Shown here one piece after another: positions 22,116 to 33,361 of a DNA stretch of 64,000 nt. Source of the stretch: Aspidiotus rigidus (taxonomy: Eukaryota; Arthropoda; Insecta; Hemiptera; Diaspididae). Position 1 is the stretch's first letter. Every line of letters starts with the position of its first letter. Below the pieces are notes generated by a model that was not told the origin of the DNA, searched no databases, and was given only the letters and a program-made list of their open reading frames with translations. The position numbers and the translations under genes were made by a program. The stretch spans positions 1,488,001 through 1,552,000 of the forward strand of contig JAVHKY010000030.1 in the NCBI GenBank assembly GCA_035079385.1. Reading direction: 5' to 3'.

Positions 22116-22328
22116 GTGATTCAGAGTAGCAGTATTTCGAAAACACCCCATATACCTTCGAGAGAGGGTCACCGTGATAGGCTAACTGATGGGAACAGGA
22201 GTATTCTGACTCCTCCTTCTGGTGTTTTCATGTCTCTCTTAAGACTCAACCGTAACGCAGCCACTTATAAGCTGCGAGAATTGCGTAAAACGAATCGTTT
22301 GGTTAAGCTATTGAATCAATATTTGTAA
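22116..22328 (+). CDS. Possible terminal exon, unknown
   Basis: The 70-codon frame ends LRKTNRLVKLLNQYL. Its C-terminal half, rich in Arg, Lys and Leu, has a protein-like codon pattern compared with its surroundings. A possible acceptor (GTGATTCAG) lies just upstream near 22122. I do not recognise the family, and it could be an old transposon remnant. Confidence 0.25.
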   Translation: MIQSSSISKTPHIPSREGHRDRLTDGNRSILTPPSGVFMSLLRLNRNAATYKLRELRKTNRLVKLLNQYL

Positions 22329-22329
22329 T

Positions 22330-23849
22330 ATCCGCGAACAACGCTGATGATTGGCTGATTCGAACACATTAACCAATTATGGAATTCAAGAAAATCAACC
22401 AGTCGCTTACAAATAATAAAAAAAATCAAATAGTGTGACAGGAAAAAAATGTAAAAAAAGTAATAGGAATTTTCATACCAATAATTGTATTATGGATATA
22501 ACTGTATGCTCAATCCTTCCAGAGATACATGATCACAGAGGATTAAAAGACGTTTTTTGAAGTTCTTATATAAAACAGAATTCAGAATCTCATGTAAGGA
22601 CTTTCTTATGATTTTTTTTTTTTCAAATAAATTACGTAAAAGGTTGAGAATTTTGACTCATAAAGACCACGTTAGTTCTTAACCTACAGACAACAGCATG
22701 AATACCATAATCCAACTTCACTGATACAGAGTCCAAAAAATTGTCCAGTAAAAAAGTATACGAAAGAATGAAGTGACCCGCCGAAGAAACAGACTGGAAA
22801 GGGTTTCAGATTGTTGGAAAAGACTACCGTACAGAAATTTTTTAATTGAAATTATCAAGTCAAAAGAAGCCAATTTATCCAAAGAATGAATAGAAGGGCT
22901 TTAAAAGTGCTTAAATGCAAGTATGACGACGAAAGAGTCCTGGAAAAATTTCAAATTTCGAACTACATGTGCACCTGTAAAGAGCGGGACTTGAAATATT
23001 TCATTAATAAAATTGTGATCAACTAACGAGAACTAAACTTAAGCCAACATTACCCAAACGAGTACAAAGGTACAAAAACCACAAGGAATTACAGATACAG
23101 CCGCCGAGTGCTTTTGGTTTCATAACCATTTTCAAAGCATGAAAGAAAGCGACTGAGCTTAACATCAAAAAGAACCGAGAACTTCAGACGAGATCATAAC
23201 TGAATCAGTCGCAAGTCATCAAAATGGGAATCATTCTCGCAGACTAATTAAATCAATCCCTCTTCACCGTTCTGCTCAATACGGTTACGTTTTCGATATC
23301 TTCAAGAGCCACATACGTTTGAAGTAAGATTTCTTCTTCACGAAGGAAGACTTTGAACCCCTCTTTGAAGCTACGACCACTTTCAAATAAATGGTTAGCA
23401 ATGGCCGACTTCCCCGTTTGACCTTTCTCTCAGCCACTCCAATTTGAGGTGGATGGCTATTTAACCCTAAATAGACACCAGGGGCAATCCCTACAAACGG
23501 CCCTATATACGTAACTCCTTTCAGCCATCGGAATAATAATAGACTCTTGACTGTAGTTGGATAGTATAAAGCCGCGGAAACCGAAAGGTTGGGGGACTCG
23601 ATCCAACTGCAAGGAAAATATTGAAATTTTTGAATAACTTCAAAAATGAGTAAATAAAAATGAAGCGAGTAAGAAACTGATTATTTTCACATTTCGCGTA
23701 AATCCTTGATCTCAAAAACTAAATAAAAATATGGACACATCTGTAAAAAACATCAGCTCAATAGCCTACGTAAAATAATACACAATCAATGCCGCACCTA
23801 CCAATATATAAATGAAGTTCGATAATTAGAAGCGTTTGTTGGTGACCAT
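22330..23849. other. Intergenic, downstream of the copine gene
   Basis: No supported gene. The frame at 23521-23715 has no family features. The 3' UTR of the minus-strand copine gene should begin at 23849. Confidence 0.4.
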
Positions 23850-25289
23850 TTACTCAAAGAGCGGAAAATCTGGCTTATAATTATATCTTTGCATGTACCC
23901 TACAACTTGGGCAGGCACTTCAGCTAAAGCTTCTTTAGCAAAATGATCCTCTGGCACCCTAGAATATTCGGTGAATGGTACGAACTGTACGCTGTCACGA
24001 AAATTTGCTGATAGATGCCTCGATTTTGGAATATGATCACCGTCTAATTTTACCATATTCAAGAAATCTGAATCTCCAATACCCACTACGATAATGGATA
24101 TAGGTAGTACAGCCACCCTATTGAGAAGCTGAAAAATTCATCAATATTATTTTACAAATTAAGAATGCCATCTCTAAAAATAGAAAGGAAAAAAATTGCA
24201 GCCTACTTTGTTAGCTGATCGGGGTTGCCTTCATTAATTTCATAAATAGGGGCAAACAGGGAACCTATTTTATGGGGGTTTCTTTGTTTTATTTTTCCAA
24301 GTCCCTCTTCTATCATACATATCAGAAGACGAAATTTCAACAGGGAACCTGTTCTATGTTTTCTTTTTTTTTTGAGAAATTCGCTGTGCGCTGTTCGGCA
24401 AAAAACTTGCTCTCCCAGCTATATAGCAGGGGGACTTGAAAAAATTTCCACTCTCGAGCTATTATATGATAGAAGGGGGCACTTGGAGAAATTTCGATTC
24501 GCGACCCGTAATGTATGATAAAAGGGGGACTTATGGTGTTTGAAGCATTGCATATCTGGCTTATTCAAGGGGCTAGACTGATTGATGTCAAAGTACTGCA
24601 TGTCCAGTTACGTGAAGGGGCTATCCTAATGCGGGTTCTATAATGTATAATTTTCAGCCCATAGAACGGGTTCCCTGCGTTCTTCGTTTAAGGTCGTTTT
24701 TGAAAACTTGCCATCCGCCGTCCAACGTCCGACATCCGGCCAAAATGGACTTGGAAATTTTTGACATGTTTCATGTCTTTGCTCTGGCCTGAATTTCGAA
24801 ATTTGCGTGCGCGTGCGTGTGTGGGTGCAGATGACCTTGGGACTTGGAAGTTTTTCTCTGAGCCCTACCCTAATTCCAAAATTTGCGTGCGCGTGCGTGC
24901 GTGCGTGCAATACTAGCTTAGTACGAGCTCAGTATACTAGGCTTCATTATACTAGCCCTAATGTACATTATACTAGCCTAATATACTAGCTGAGCTATAC
25001 TATTTGACATTGTATACTGGGCTTGCTTCATACTAGACTAGCTTTATATACTAGCTCTGAACTAGAGGCGAACGAGCGGACCCATCGAGAAGGGCTATGA
25101 AACGCAGACCTAATATACAGTATATTAGCTTATTCTGAATAGACTTATACTAGACGAAGAAGGGGGCGAACGAGCGAATACTAGCTTAATATACTAGGCC
25201 TCATTCCTAATATACAGTATACAAGTTGACTAATGAAATATAAAGACATGAAACATGATCTTCATTTATTTGGCTACGCCAGAAAATTT

Positions 25290-25320
<31 letters not shown>

Positions 25321-28300
25321 TTTTCTTTCTTCCTTTATATGATAGGAAGGTAAGTCCCCTATCATATCTATATCTCAGAGGACAAAATTTCAACAAGGAA
25401 TGTGTTCTAGGTTTTTTTTTTTTTATTTTTTGAAAAATTAGCCGTCCGTCGGCCTGATAGGAGATTTTGGAAAATTAGTGTTTTCTCAATTCAGTTCCAC
25501 ACTACCCTAGAGGTCGAATTAGTAGTGCGTTTTTTTAAGTGGTGTTTTCCTCAATAAAACCTCAACGACTCATAGAACAGGTTCCCTGCGTTCCTCGTTC
25601 AACATAGTTAAGAAAGCCTAATTTTTCCAAGTCCCCCTCATACCATATATAGCTCGAATATCAACAGGGAACCTATTTTTTCGGGGGTTGGGGGTCCAGA
25701 AAAAAACGTCCGCCATCCGACCGGCCGGCAAAGTTCAGAGCTCGAAAATTTTTCAAGTCCCCCCCCCCCGCCCCCCTCTCCTATCATATTATATAGCCTG
25801 AGAGTGGAAATTTTTCCGAGTCCCCCTCCTGTCATATTTAGCTCGAGGCGGGCCTGTGACGTCACAATTTGATAAAAGCATAGGTCAGCCTCGTTACGTC
25901 ATAATCCACATTTTCAGATCCGACATGCCCCGCATAAAACAGGTTCCATATTTAAAAAAAGGAGCCTCAAAGGTAAGGGAAATCAAAATCACTAGCATCA
26001 TATTACCGTTATCCCGAAAATTTTTAATTGAGTGAAGGGAAAGCCTATTCTTTTCCCTTTCGTTTTTCCGATGCGGTTTTGCCTCTAATCGGCTGTTATG
26101 ATACACTGCGTTCTTACAATTTCTGTTTTTTCGATGTTACAAATATCTCCACGTGTTACTATCAACAAAATGAAGTAGTCATTTTTTTTGTAACCATTTT
26201 CAACCATTCGTAGGAAGTTTTCAATTACTGGCGCAAAGTCTGTTGGACCAGTTGACAAAGTCGAAGTCCTATGATACTCGTACTTTTCTAGTACACCTAG
26301 GTGATTATATTGTATTACTGTATAGTTAGTATAGAATTATACAGATACAGCTTTTGAGAGCCCTTTATCAAGTCTGTATACCACCAAGTCCATCACATTC
26401 TTCAAAATAAAAGGAAGTGTCGGAGAAAATTCCTCCTCCGTCGAAGCCAAGAAATAGAAACACTTTCTCGGAATTGTAATCCTCCAGGATGCTCAGGACC
26501 GAAATCATGGCTTTTTGATATTGATTCCTGATTTCGATTGATTCTTTTGGATCATCCAAATCCGAACCTGATACTAACAGAACCTCCATACGGTTAGTGC
26601 ACTTGATTTATTGTCTATGGAAATTTGTTCTCACTTGTAAGGTCAACGGCGATAGCACAATGTAGTTGCAAACCTCCTCTGAGAAATTCGGCAAATGATG
26701 GAACATGCACTAATTTGGAAACCATTTTTATTTGTCCCGCGCTTTCATCCTGCAAATATATAATAGGTAGTATAATTTCATTATAGAATTCTACAGAATC
26801 TGCATTCTGAAACATATCAGGCAAATGAGGGGGTGAAGTAGGTAATTGACTTTATACCAAGTTCATTGGATTCTTCAAAATATATCTACTTTCGTTCTTA
26901 TGCAGAATTTTCATTTTATCCAGAGAAATTTCAAACTCTCCAATCAGGTCACGCTCTCTTTGTTCCTGAATCCAATTCCAGCATAGGAATTTGAGAACTC
27001 GACCGCAATCCTCGCAAAAGATAAATTGAAGAGGTAAACGAGTAACGCTCCACTCTGGATTTAACTGGTCCTTTACTATCTATTGTGCATGATACGCAAA
27101 GTTAGTTACATTATTTTACTGGAGCAGGTGGAGTAACCTGAACAAAAATTTACTTCAGTCTTGTAAAGCAACTGGTGCGAGTTTTCTACGTGTTTATAAA
27201 TTTCTATAAATGGATTCAAAAGTAGAGATCCTTCTTTATGAACGTTCTTTCCACTCAATTCAAACATGATTTCGTCGTGATTTGAAATCACCTTTTCAAC
27301 AGTCACTGTAATCTCAATATCTGTAAGTATTTCTTTTCGGATTTCTGAGTTATACCTCTTCAGTGGAATTGTTTTCTGTAAGAATACAATTGGTCATATA
27401 GAGGACTTTACGTAAAATGTTGAGTTTGTAAGTAATTCTGATATTGATGACTCAAAAAATAAGTTTTTAAATTGTCCTTTTCCCCACAGGAAACGGATAG
27501 TAGAATAGAACTTGGGTAGGAGATTTGAAATTATAAATATTTAGACAGAAAGTGCAAGAGTAGTCAGGAGAAGACTGTAGGTAAATATAAGGTATTAAAA
27601 TCTACAATTATTACATACGCCCAAGTGAATGTCGAAGTAATCTAGCTGAAGAAATTCAATACCTATACTAACTTTTCCAAGAACCATCAGTTCTCCCAGA
27701 ATGCACTCAGCGTATCCTTCATCATAAATAAAAGCTCCATCGTTTCTTTTTTCCAAACTCTCATTCACATCGACAATGTTGAATAAGATCCTCTGTTTCT
27801 CTCCAAATGAAAAATTCAGCACAAGTCTTTCAGCAGACTCGGCATTTTCAGCATTCACTTCCATTGCATGAAATTTGTTCCATTTGGAGTTTCCAACTGT
27901 TTTAATATGTGCGACGCATATCTGTTTTGAACTGGATGATGTAGCCCGATTTCTGGGGATGATATTAGAAAGAGTATAACTATAACAATAAGCAACTTGA
28001 TGTTATACATGTCATGATCAGATCATTGATCGTTTCAAAATTGATAACACATTTTTGTTTACTTTCGTTTTGGTAGGAAGTTTTCTATACTTGCATATCG
28101 GGAATAAGTGGTTTTCAAGTTTTGCTCAAAAATGAAAGAGTTTCATGAAAAATTGCCAAGAACAAAAGTTGTAACCGTTGAAATGTTCTTTTAGAAATGG
28201 TCACCTTGAATTTTTCAAAATAGAGGTGTTTTACATGTAATATCTCCTACCAAAACGAAAGTAAACCAAAATGTGTTATCAATTTTGAAACAAATCAATA

Positions 28301-28806
28301 GACCCATTCCCCGATCACGTCACAGTGTACGTGTTGATAACAGTGAGCAATAGTGAGTCAAAGTACCAATTTGTAACCGATAATTATTATTAGGATTATT
28401 GGGCCAATCATGATATAGATTTCCATAAGAATACACAGGGAACGATTCGATCACAAACAATTATTCAAAAACAAGATGTTCCGAATATTATTAGAGATCT
28501 CTATCTAAAATCTAGAAATTCTGTGAAATTCAAATTAGATGTAATTTAGCTTTTAATTTTTATTGCTAACGTACTTGAATACTAGTGAATGATGGAAACG
28601 TTCCCGTGTATTCTTATGGGATTCTAAAATGGCTGCCCTAAAGCCAGCAGCAGAGAACAAGCATACAATCAAAATCAAAGATGTTGACGTCACAAGGAAT
28701 CGGTCTATTGAAAAAACAAATAAGTATGTGATGCGTACTTAGTTGTAATTGATAGTTCAACTTTTGTTTCTAAAAGTGCGAGATTTGTAGTAGAGTATCT
28801 TTGTTC
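23850..28806 (-). CDS. Divergent copine (two C2 domains plus vWA domain)
   Basis: Copines are cytosolic proteins that bind membranes through tandem C2 domains and partners through a C-terminal vWA domain. Exons (minus, all junction phases agree): 28806-28739, 27952-27619, 27375-27154, 27079-26858, 26749-26635, 26567-26382, 26296-26118, 24128-23850 (stop TAA). They give 534 residues; the ATG exon is upstream and not found. C2A shows TKVELSITTK and LVLNFSFGEKQRILFNIVDV; C2B shows NPFIEIYKHVENSHQLLYKT and DLIGEFEISLDKM; the vWA has SFAEFLRGGLQLHCAIAVDLTSS, STGPTDFAPVIENF and RVAVLPISIIVVGIGDSDF, ending FVPFTEYSR. Several calcium and metal ligands are lost: no Asp in the SKSDPF position of C2A, NPF in place of DPF in C2B, and VTRG where copines have TDG. 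Introns contain two MITEs and, between the last two exons, 2 kb of dispersed repeats. Family is certain; function without metal binding is inference. Confidence 0.88.
24912..25225. repeat. Irregular array of the word TATACTAG
   Basis: About fifteen copies of TATACTAG or close variants, spaced 10-30 nt apart. It is probably a decayed minisatellite. Confidence 0.6.
25288..25326. repeat. (TTTA)n microsatellite
   Basis: About nine consecutive TTTA units. Confidence 0.85.
28021..28303. mobile_element. MITE with 48-bp terminal inverted repeats
   Basis: 28032-28079 and 28244-28291 are inverted copies with essentially one mismatch, both containing ACTTTCGTTTTGGTAGGA or its complement. The inverted repeat weakens outward to about 28021 and 28303. 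There is no coding sequence; the element lies in the first visible intron of the copine gene. Confidence 0.7.
28296..28716. mobile_element. Foldback MITE adjacent to the previous one
   Basis: CAATAGACCCATTCC with ATCACGTCA at 28298-28325 is inverted at about 28682-28712 (TGACGTCA, then GGAATCGGTCTATTG). A second inverted pair lies inside, 28424-28450 against 28597-28625, containing CATAAGAATACAC. It ends about 20 nt from the copine exon at 28739. Confidence 0.6.
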
Positions 28807-29065
28807 CTGCAAAAATATAAAGGAACTCATCAACAATTGGAAAGAAGAGAAATTGACCTAATATTTATGATTTCAGTTCATATTAAATGCATGGGCTGAT
28901 TTCCTAACCGCACGTCACAATATCAATAGATTGCAAAATATCACAAAATGCTATACTCTGTTCACATTGAGAAAAGATAGAAAGTAGTACCTTGAGAACA
29001 GAACGGTAGATTGAGATTACTTAGAGCATTCCGTTCTCAAAATTTCAAAAACAGAATTTCTCTGG
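28807..29065. other. Sequence 5' of the first visible copine exon
   Basis: The copine exon at 28739-28806 starts after an acceptor, so at least one more exon lies upstream. I could not identify it here. Confidence 0.4.
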
Positions 29066-29544
29066 TTAAGGGCGTGCTCTACCTCGTTACTAACACAAGA
29101 ACACACAGAACCGTGGGAACACAAACATGTTACAGAGAATACTAATTACGACTTGAAATGCGCACCAAATTATATGAAGCTTGGTACATCAAAAGTTGAA
29201 GGTTCTAAAAACACCGCAAATTGGTTTATAACACCTATACTTCTTCAAATAACGTTATTCTTTCGTGAGAAGTATCGCTCCTTTCAACTGATAACGTGCG
29301 GATAATCCTTTTTTTCATTCGATTGTTGATCTAATAATAATTGAAACTAGCGATTATTAACTAATTTCCGGTCTTGATAGTGTCATGTATCATCTTATTA
29401 CAAAGTTTCGAGAGATTTGGAGCTAATTTCAAGTTGTAATTAGTATTCCAGGATATTTTCCCATGGTGTACTGCAGGTTGCATAGTTTCAAGTATTTACA
29501 GTGTATTTTGCATGTGTTAGTAACGAGGTAGAGCCTGCCCTTAA
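29066..29544. mobile_element. piggyBac-type MITE (TTAA target site)
   Basis: Terminal inverted repeats of about 30 bp start GGGCGTGCTCTACCTCG on the left (29070) and end CGAGGTAGAGCCTGCCC on the right (29540). Both are bordered by TTAA (29066-29069 and 29541-29544). TTAA duplication is the hallmark of piggyBac elements. The 479-bp unit encodes no transposase. Confidence 0.7.
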
Positions 29545-30841
29545 TAAGGTAGGAGAGGTCAATTCCTTAGAAGTACAAAACTTTTAGATCATAAAAGAAA
29601 TTCTTCTACTTCTTATTCATGTTTGGTTATCAGTTTTTAGAACGTCACTTCTGTATGGTAAATATCTCATTCATAAAAAAGCAAACAAAGACTTGAAGAA
29701 ACTTCAGCAAGCAGCATTAATTTGCAATTTATCAATTCTGTGAGGTAACGGGAAATCAGTCCATATAGATAGTACATCTGTACATACATACAGCGCACCA
29801 AGCATGAGTAATGGTAACAAACTGACAATTAGATTTGTAGAGGCGCAGGCGGTAAAAAAAAATTGAAACTTACTATATGACACAATTAGCCTAAGTAGAA
29901 GAGATATATTTGACTCTTGGTCAATTTTGACGTCAATTCGCATGAGGACACAACTGTAGACTGTGCGCTAGAGTCGTGCCCGAAAAGGGGATTCGGCAAA
30001 AATTGCCATAAACCTGTATAAAACTAAAACGGGCTGTATCTTTGTCAATATTGAAAAATACAAAAAAGTAGTAAAAGCATTTTTTTATTATTTTCATTCA
30101 TAGAATAACCTAAAAGAAGAAAAAATTAAGATTTCAACAATTTTCTGTAACATCCCCTTTTCAGGCAGCTTCCAAAAATGGCCACCACAGTTTTCATAGA
30201 GGGCGCCTACTTTGTGTCCTCATGCGAATACATGCATAATAATTATTGGCCAGAAGAGCGTTGCGATTGCCAATATAAAATATCTATAGATCAAAAATAG
30301 AATATACCGGTATCAAGTATTTCCGTATATAGCCTAGGCTATGTAGAATGCAGGTATAAATTTAGATTGACAATTGCAATGCGTTAACGTGGCCAGTATA
30401 ATATGTGCGCTAATTGACTTTAATATTTGCATTAAAGTCTACGATATCTTCTCCAATTTGGAGTGGGAACTGGTCTACTCAGCTTTATTTTTTCTCACAC
30501 AATTTGTTTATTCTATTACTTTACTGTTTTGAGAAAACAAGAAAATAGCGATCTAGTATTTTCCAGTTACAAAATTGCTCTTCATGATGTACCTATGCTC
30601 CCAGGCCCCAGTAGCTTCCTCTACAGCCTACAAAAATATAATAGTACCTACATAAGTGAAATACCTAGCAAACACTCGCCAATATTTTCACCTCAGCTCA
30701 ACATCCCAATTTTCTTATTCACTTGTCACTTGGAAAAACACTAGATTTATCTAGATTGTAAAATGACGTTAGAACCCATCGAAGATCAAATCCTAATGCC
30801 ACTTTGTTTCTCTCTCGTCAGTTAAAATATTGTCACGCATT
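29545..30841. other. Intergenic, no gene recognised
   Basis: The frames at 29704-29943 and 30463-30744 have no family features and no splice partners that I can defend. Confidence 0.4.
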
Positions 30842-31177
30842 TTACTTTTTGCCTAGTTTCTTACTCGTATTATTTCCTGTTTTTCTATTCTTACCCAGCA
30901 CATAATTAGCTAATATTAAATTATCAGAACATACTGGATCAAGAGTTGAAATTGAAAAATCTCTACGGTCTTCATAATCCAAAAAGATCGGTTCCAGAGA
31001 ACTATAGCTATAAGATGGTCTAAAAGGAGAACGAGGCGTGCATGAGATCAATGATGACAAACACGGTTGTAAATTCCTGTAGCATTAGAAAAATACTCAC
31101 TCGTTGACAGTATTCTGTACCACACTAATAAAAACAAACATCCAAGAAAGGAAACAAATTGATTTTAATAGGTTCAT
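30842..31177 (-). CDS. Possible small secreted peptide precursor
   Basis: Two frames on the minus strand can be joined into a 103-residue protein. Exon 1 (31177-31101) starts with ATG and encodes a typical signal peptide, MNLLKSICFLSWMFVFISVV. Exon 2 (31076-30842) continues in phase to a stop. The second part has three Cys, a dibasic site after DYED (RR), and NYVLGKNRK, where a Gly followed by Lys could be an amidation and cleavage site. It therefore has the look of a neuropeptide or small secreted precursor, but I recognise no family. The join needs an intron of only 24 nt (GTGAGT, CTAAT, CTACAG), far shorter than the others in the window. Alternatives are a pseudogene, a sequence error, or chance. 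Confidence 0.35.
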
Positions 31178-32268
31178 TTCCAAACTACTTAGTATGATAA
31201 CTGTTCCATAAATATGAAAACGCGAAAAAATTTTGTGCTGGAAATTTTCTTTCGTCTTTTAGAAGGTGATACACACTGATGAAATCAAAAATATCAAACT
31301 ATAGGGGGTACTTAACGATTGAAAAATAATTGTACACGGAATATCTCAGAACCTCATATGTAATTTGGAAAGATGGATCATAAATATTCTGGAATAAAGG
31401 TTAAGGCCTGCCCTACAATTCTTGATTGTCTGTTCTTCATAACGGGTGCGTAAGAAAAAAATCTCATTTTTTATTTATTTATTTTCTTCCATCAGAAAAC
31501 CCATAGAAAACACTTGTACAAGTATTATAGCAAATTATGTCACGTTTTGTTCATTGCATGAAGGGAATGTCGCAAATTAATTTTTTATCAGCAGCCAAAA
31601 GTTTTCTTTCCTTAGACCTGAAGGAAGAGACGACCATAAGTTAACGTAGAATAATCATCGTTTATAAATGATTAAACAGTTTCTTCCAGAGTAGAAGATA
31701 CAAGTCTTATTTACATACCCGAGTAATCGAATTCACATTCATGAAAGCTTCAATGTTTTGCACTTCAATAAGGATTTCTAATGTTTTTAAGGTAAACGTC
31801 AGTTCTAAATAATACGCAAAAAGTAATAATTCGATTGTAGCTCAAAAACCGAATCTAATCTGCTCTTCCAGTGAAAGTCAGAGCGTAGTAATAATATTAT
31901 TTAGATCCAACTCGAAACCAACTCGTACAGGTAACACAATAAATCATCGACGCTGCTCTGTCCCTATGAAGACTCGCATCATCGTTTGTAAGGTATCATA
32001 AAACGTATTAACATAAGTAATATTTTAAAATTGAAACGTCACGGTTTTTTCCAAACATTTATTTTCAATTAAATAAAGGTACAAAAATCCCTCAAAATAA
32101 ACTCTATACTCGAGATCTTTTTCATACCGGTTCTCGTATTTCACCCATCATGGTTTTTCGAAAGACAGGATTCCCCTGCCGGATATCCTCATTCTACCCA
32201 ACGATAATGTTCTTCACTCTTGAGCATGAATTATCACTGTTTTCTTTTAGCCTCGTAGCTTCTCTGAC
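31178..32268. other. Intergenic, 3' side of TFAM-like gene
   Basis: No gene recognised. On the minus strand AATAAA (plus 32058-32063) lies about 200 nt beyond the TFAM-like stop codon and is a fair polyadenylation signal for it. Confidence 0.5.
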
Positions 32269-33361
32269 TTACTCTTGATCATGATCACGTTCTTCTAGCG
32301 GAGTTTTTGCCAATCGATTATTTTCGAGTCTACTTTTCCTCCTAAGAAGTGAATTATATTTTATAATAGCGTACTACCAAATATTATGCGACAACAAAGA
32401 TGAATAACATGATTGAACAAACCTATGACGAATATTGGTAGGTTGAAAATCAAAACGTTTGCGTTCTGGCAGCAGAAAAGAGTATCCAGCTTCGACGACT
32501 TCCCTTTCCCAATCGACCATGAGAGATTCGTATATCAGTAGCTCTCTGCTATACTGTTCACGGTACTTTGATTTTTCTTTTTCACTCATCGCTCTCCAGG
32601 TTTGACTCAATCCGCGCAGAAACTTCTACGAAGTGAATTCATAAGTTACAATCGTTCGGGTAAAAATTTGAGCGATACACATGTACCTATGCGATAATAA
32701 CGTACTCCGGACTCATCTCGCGATGAAAATGATTCGCGTCTTTCCTTCAGTTTCTCGGCACAAAAGAGGAGATAAGCGTTGCCTACTTTTTTCGGCATTT
32801 TGAAATATTTTTTCTGCGAGTAAATCAAGCAAAGTTCAAGTTAGAGTGAAACAAACAAAATTTACACTCTATTCGTACTTTCACTCAACAAAACTTACCA
32901 ATAATTTTCTTCGCGTAACTTCGGTTTTATTTGCAGCTTTTTTCACTTTTTGGTCCAGCGACTTCTGATATTCAACATTCATATACGTTTTAAATTCAGA
33001 CAAGTCCGTAAAATAGTTCTTCGAATCCTTAGCGTATGAATCAAAATATTCCGCTCTGTTTTCGGTACTCATATCGTTCCAAACCATGGCTAACCGCTTC
33101 TGCAATTCTAAAACATTAGTACACATTACGATGGATAGAAATGGTCAACATTCATGGCAACCATCCAGTATTTCAATTACCAATCACATCGATACCAGGA
33201 TATTTTGCCAGAAATATACTTCTATATTTCGAGGCAAATCTAACAAATGGTTTCAGAGGTATTTTCGGCATTTTTGTTTCACACGAGTCCGTGAAAGGTT
33301 CACATTGCAAATCTTTATCTTCAGGCTGGCCATCCGACGGAGCTGACGAAAATCTAATCAA
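32269..33361 (-). CDS. TFAM: TFAM-like protein with two HMG boxes
   Basis: TFAM packages mitochondrial DNA and activates its transcription by bending DNA with two HMG boxes. Exons (minus): 33361-33181 (5' limit uncertain), 33107-32899, 32813-32706, 32625-about 32447, 32341-32269. Box A begins PKIPLKPFVRFASKYRSIF and continues after the first intron with LQKRLAMVWNDMSTENRAEY. Box B begins MPKKVGNAYLLFCAEKLKE and continues with FLRGLSQTWRAMSEKEKSKY, giving the usual Pro/aromatic start and Trp core. Phases agree at the first three junctions. The short basic last exon (RRKSRLENNRLAK) is inferred; otherwise the ORF would end at 32374. The start and mitochondrial presequence are not secured, as a possible acceptor near 33345 suggests an upstream exon. 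Another two-box HMG protein is possible but less likely. Confidence 0.75.

Larger units (their letters stand above)
24130..26117. repeat. Repeat-filled last intron of the copine gene
   Basis: It holds the dispersed word TAGAACRGGTTCCCTGCGTT (24660, 25567), the inverse GGGAACCTGTTCTATG (24343), TCCCCCTCCTATCAT-type blocks (24300, 25640, 25790), GTGCGTGCG runs (24800-24907), a TATACTAGC-rich array (24920-25225) and an (ATTT)n tract (25288-25322). No exon is seen in it. Confidence 0.6.

Noticed and set aside
24638..24989. Frames containing repeated CARAHAHA-like peptides
   Set aside because: They arise from GTGCGTGCG simple repeats inside the copine intron.
25894..26106. Open minus-strand frame considered as the missing copine TDG exon
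   Set aside because: The exon at 26118-26296 already supplies this segment (YFILLIVTRG) and joins in phase to the last exon.
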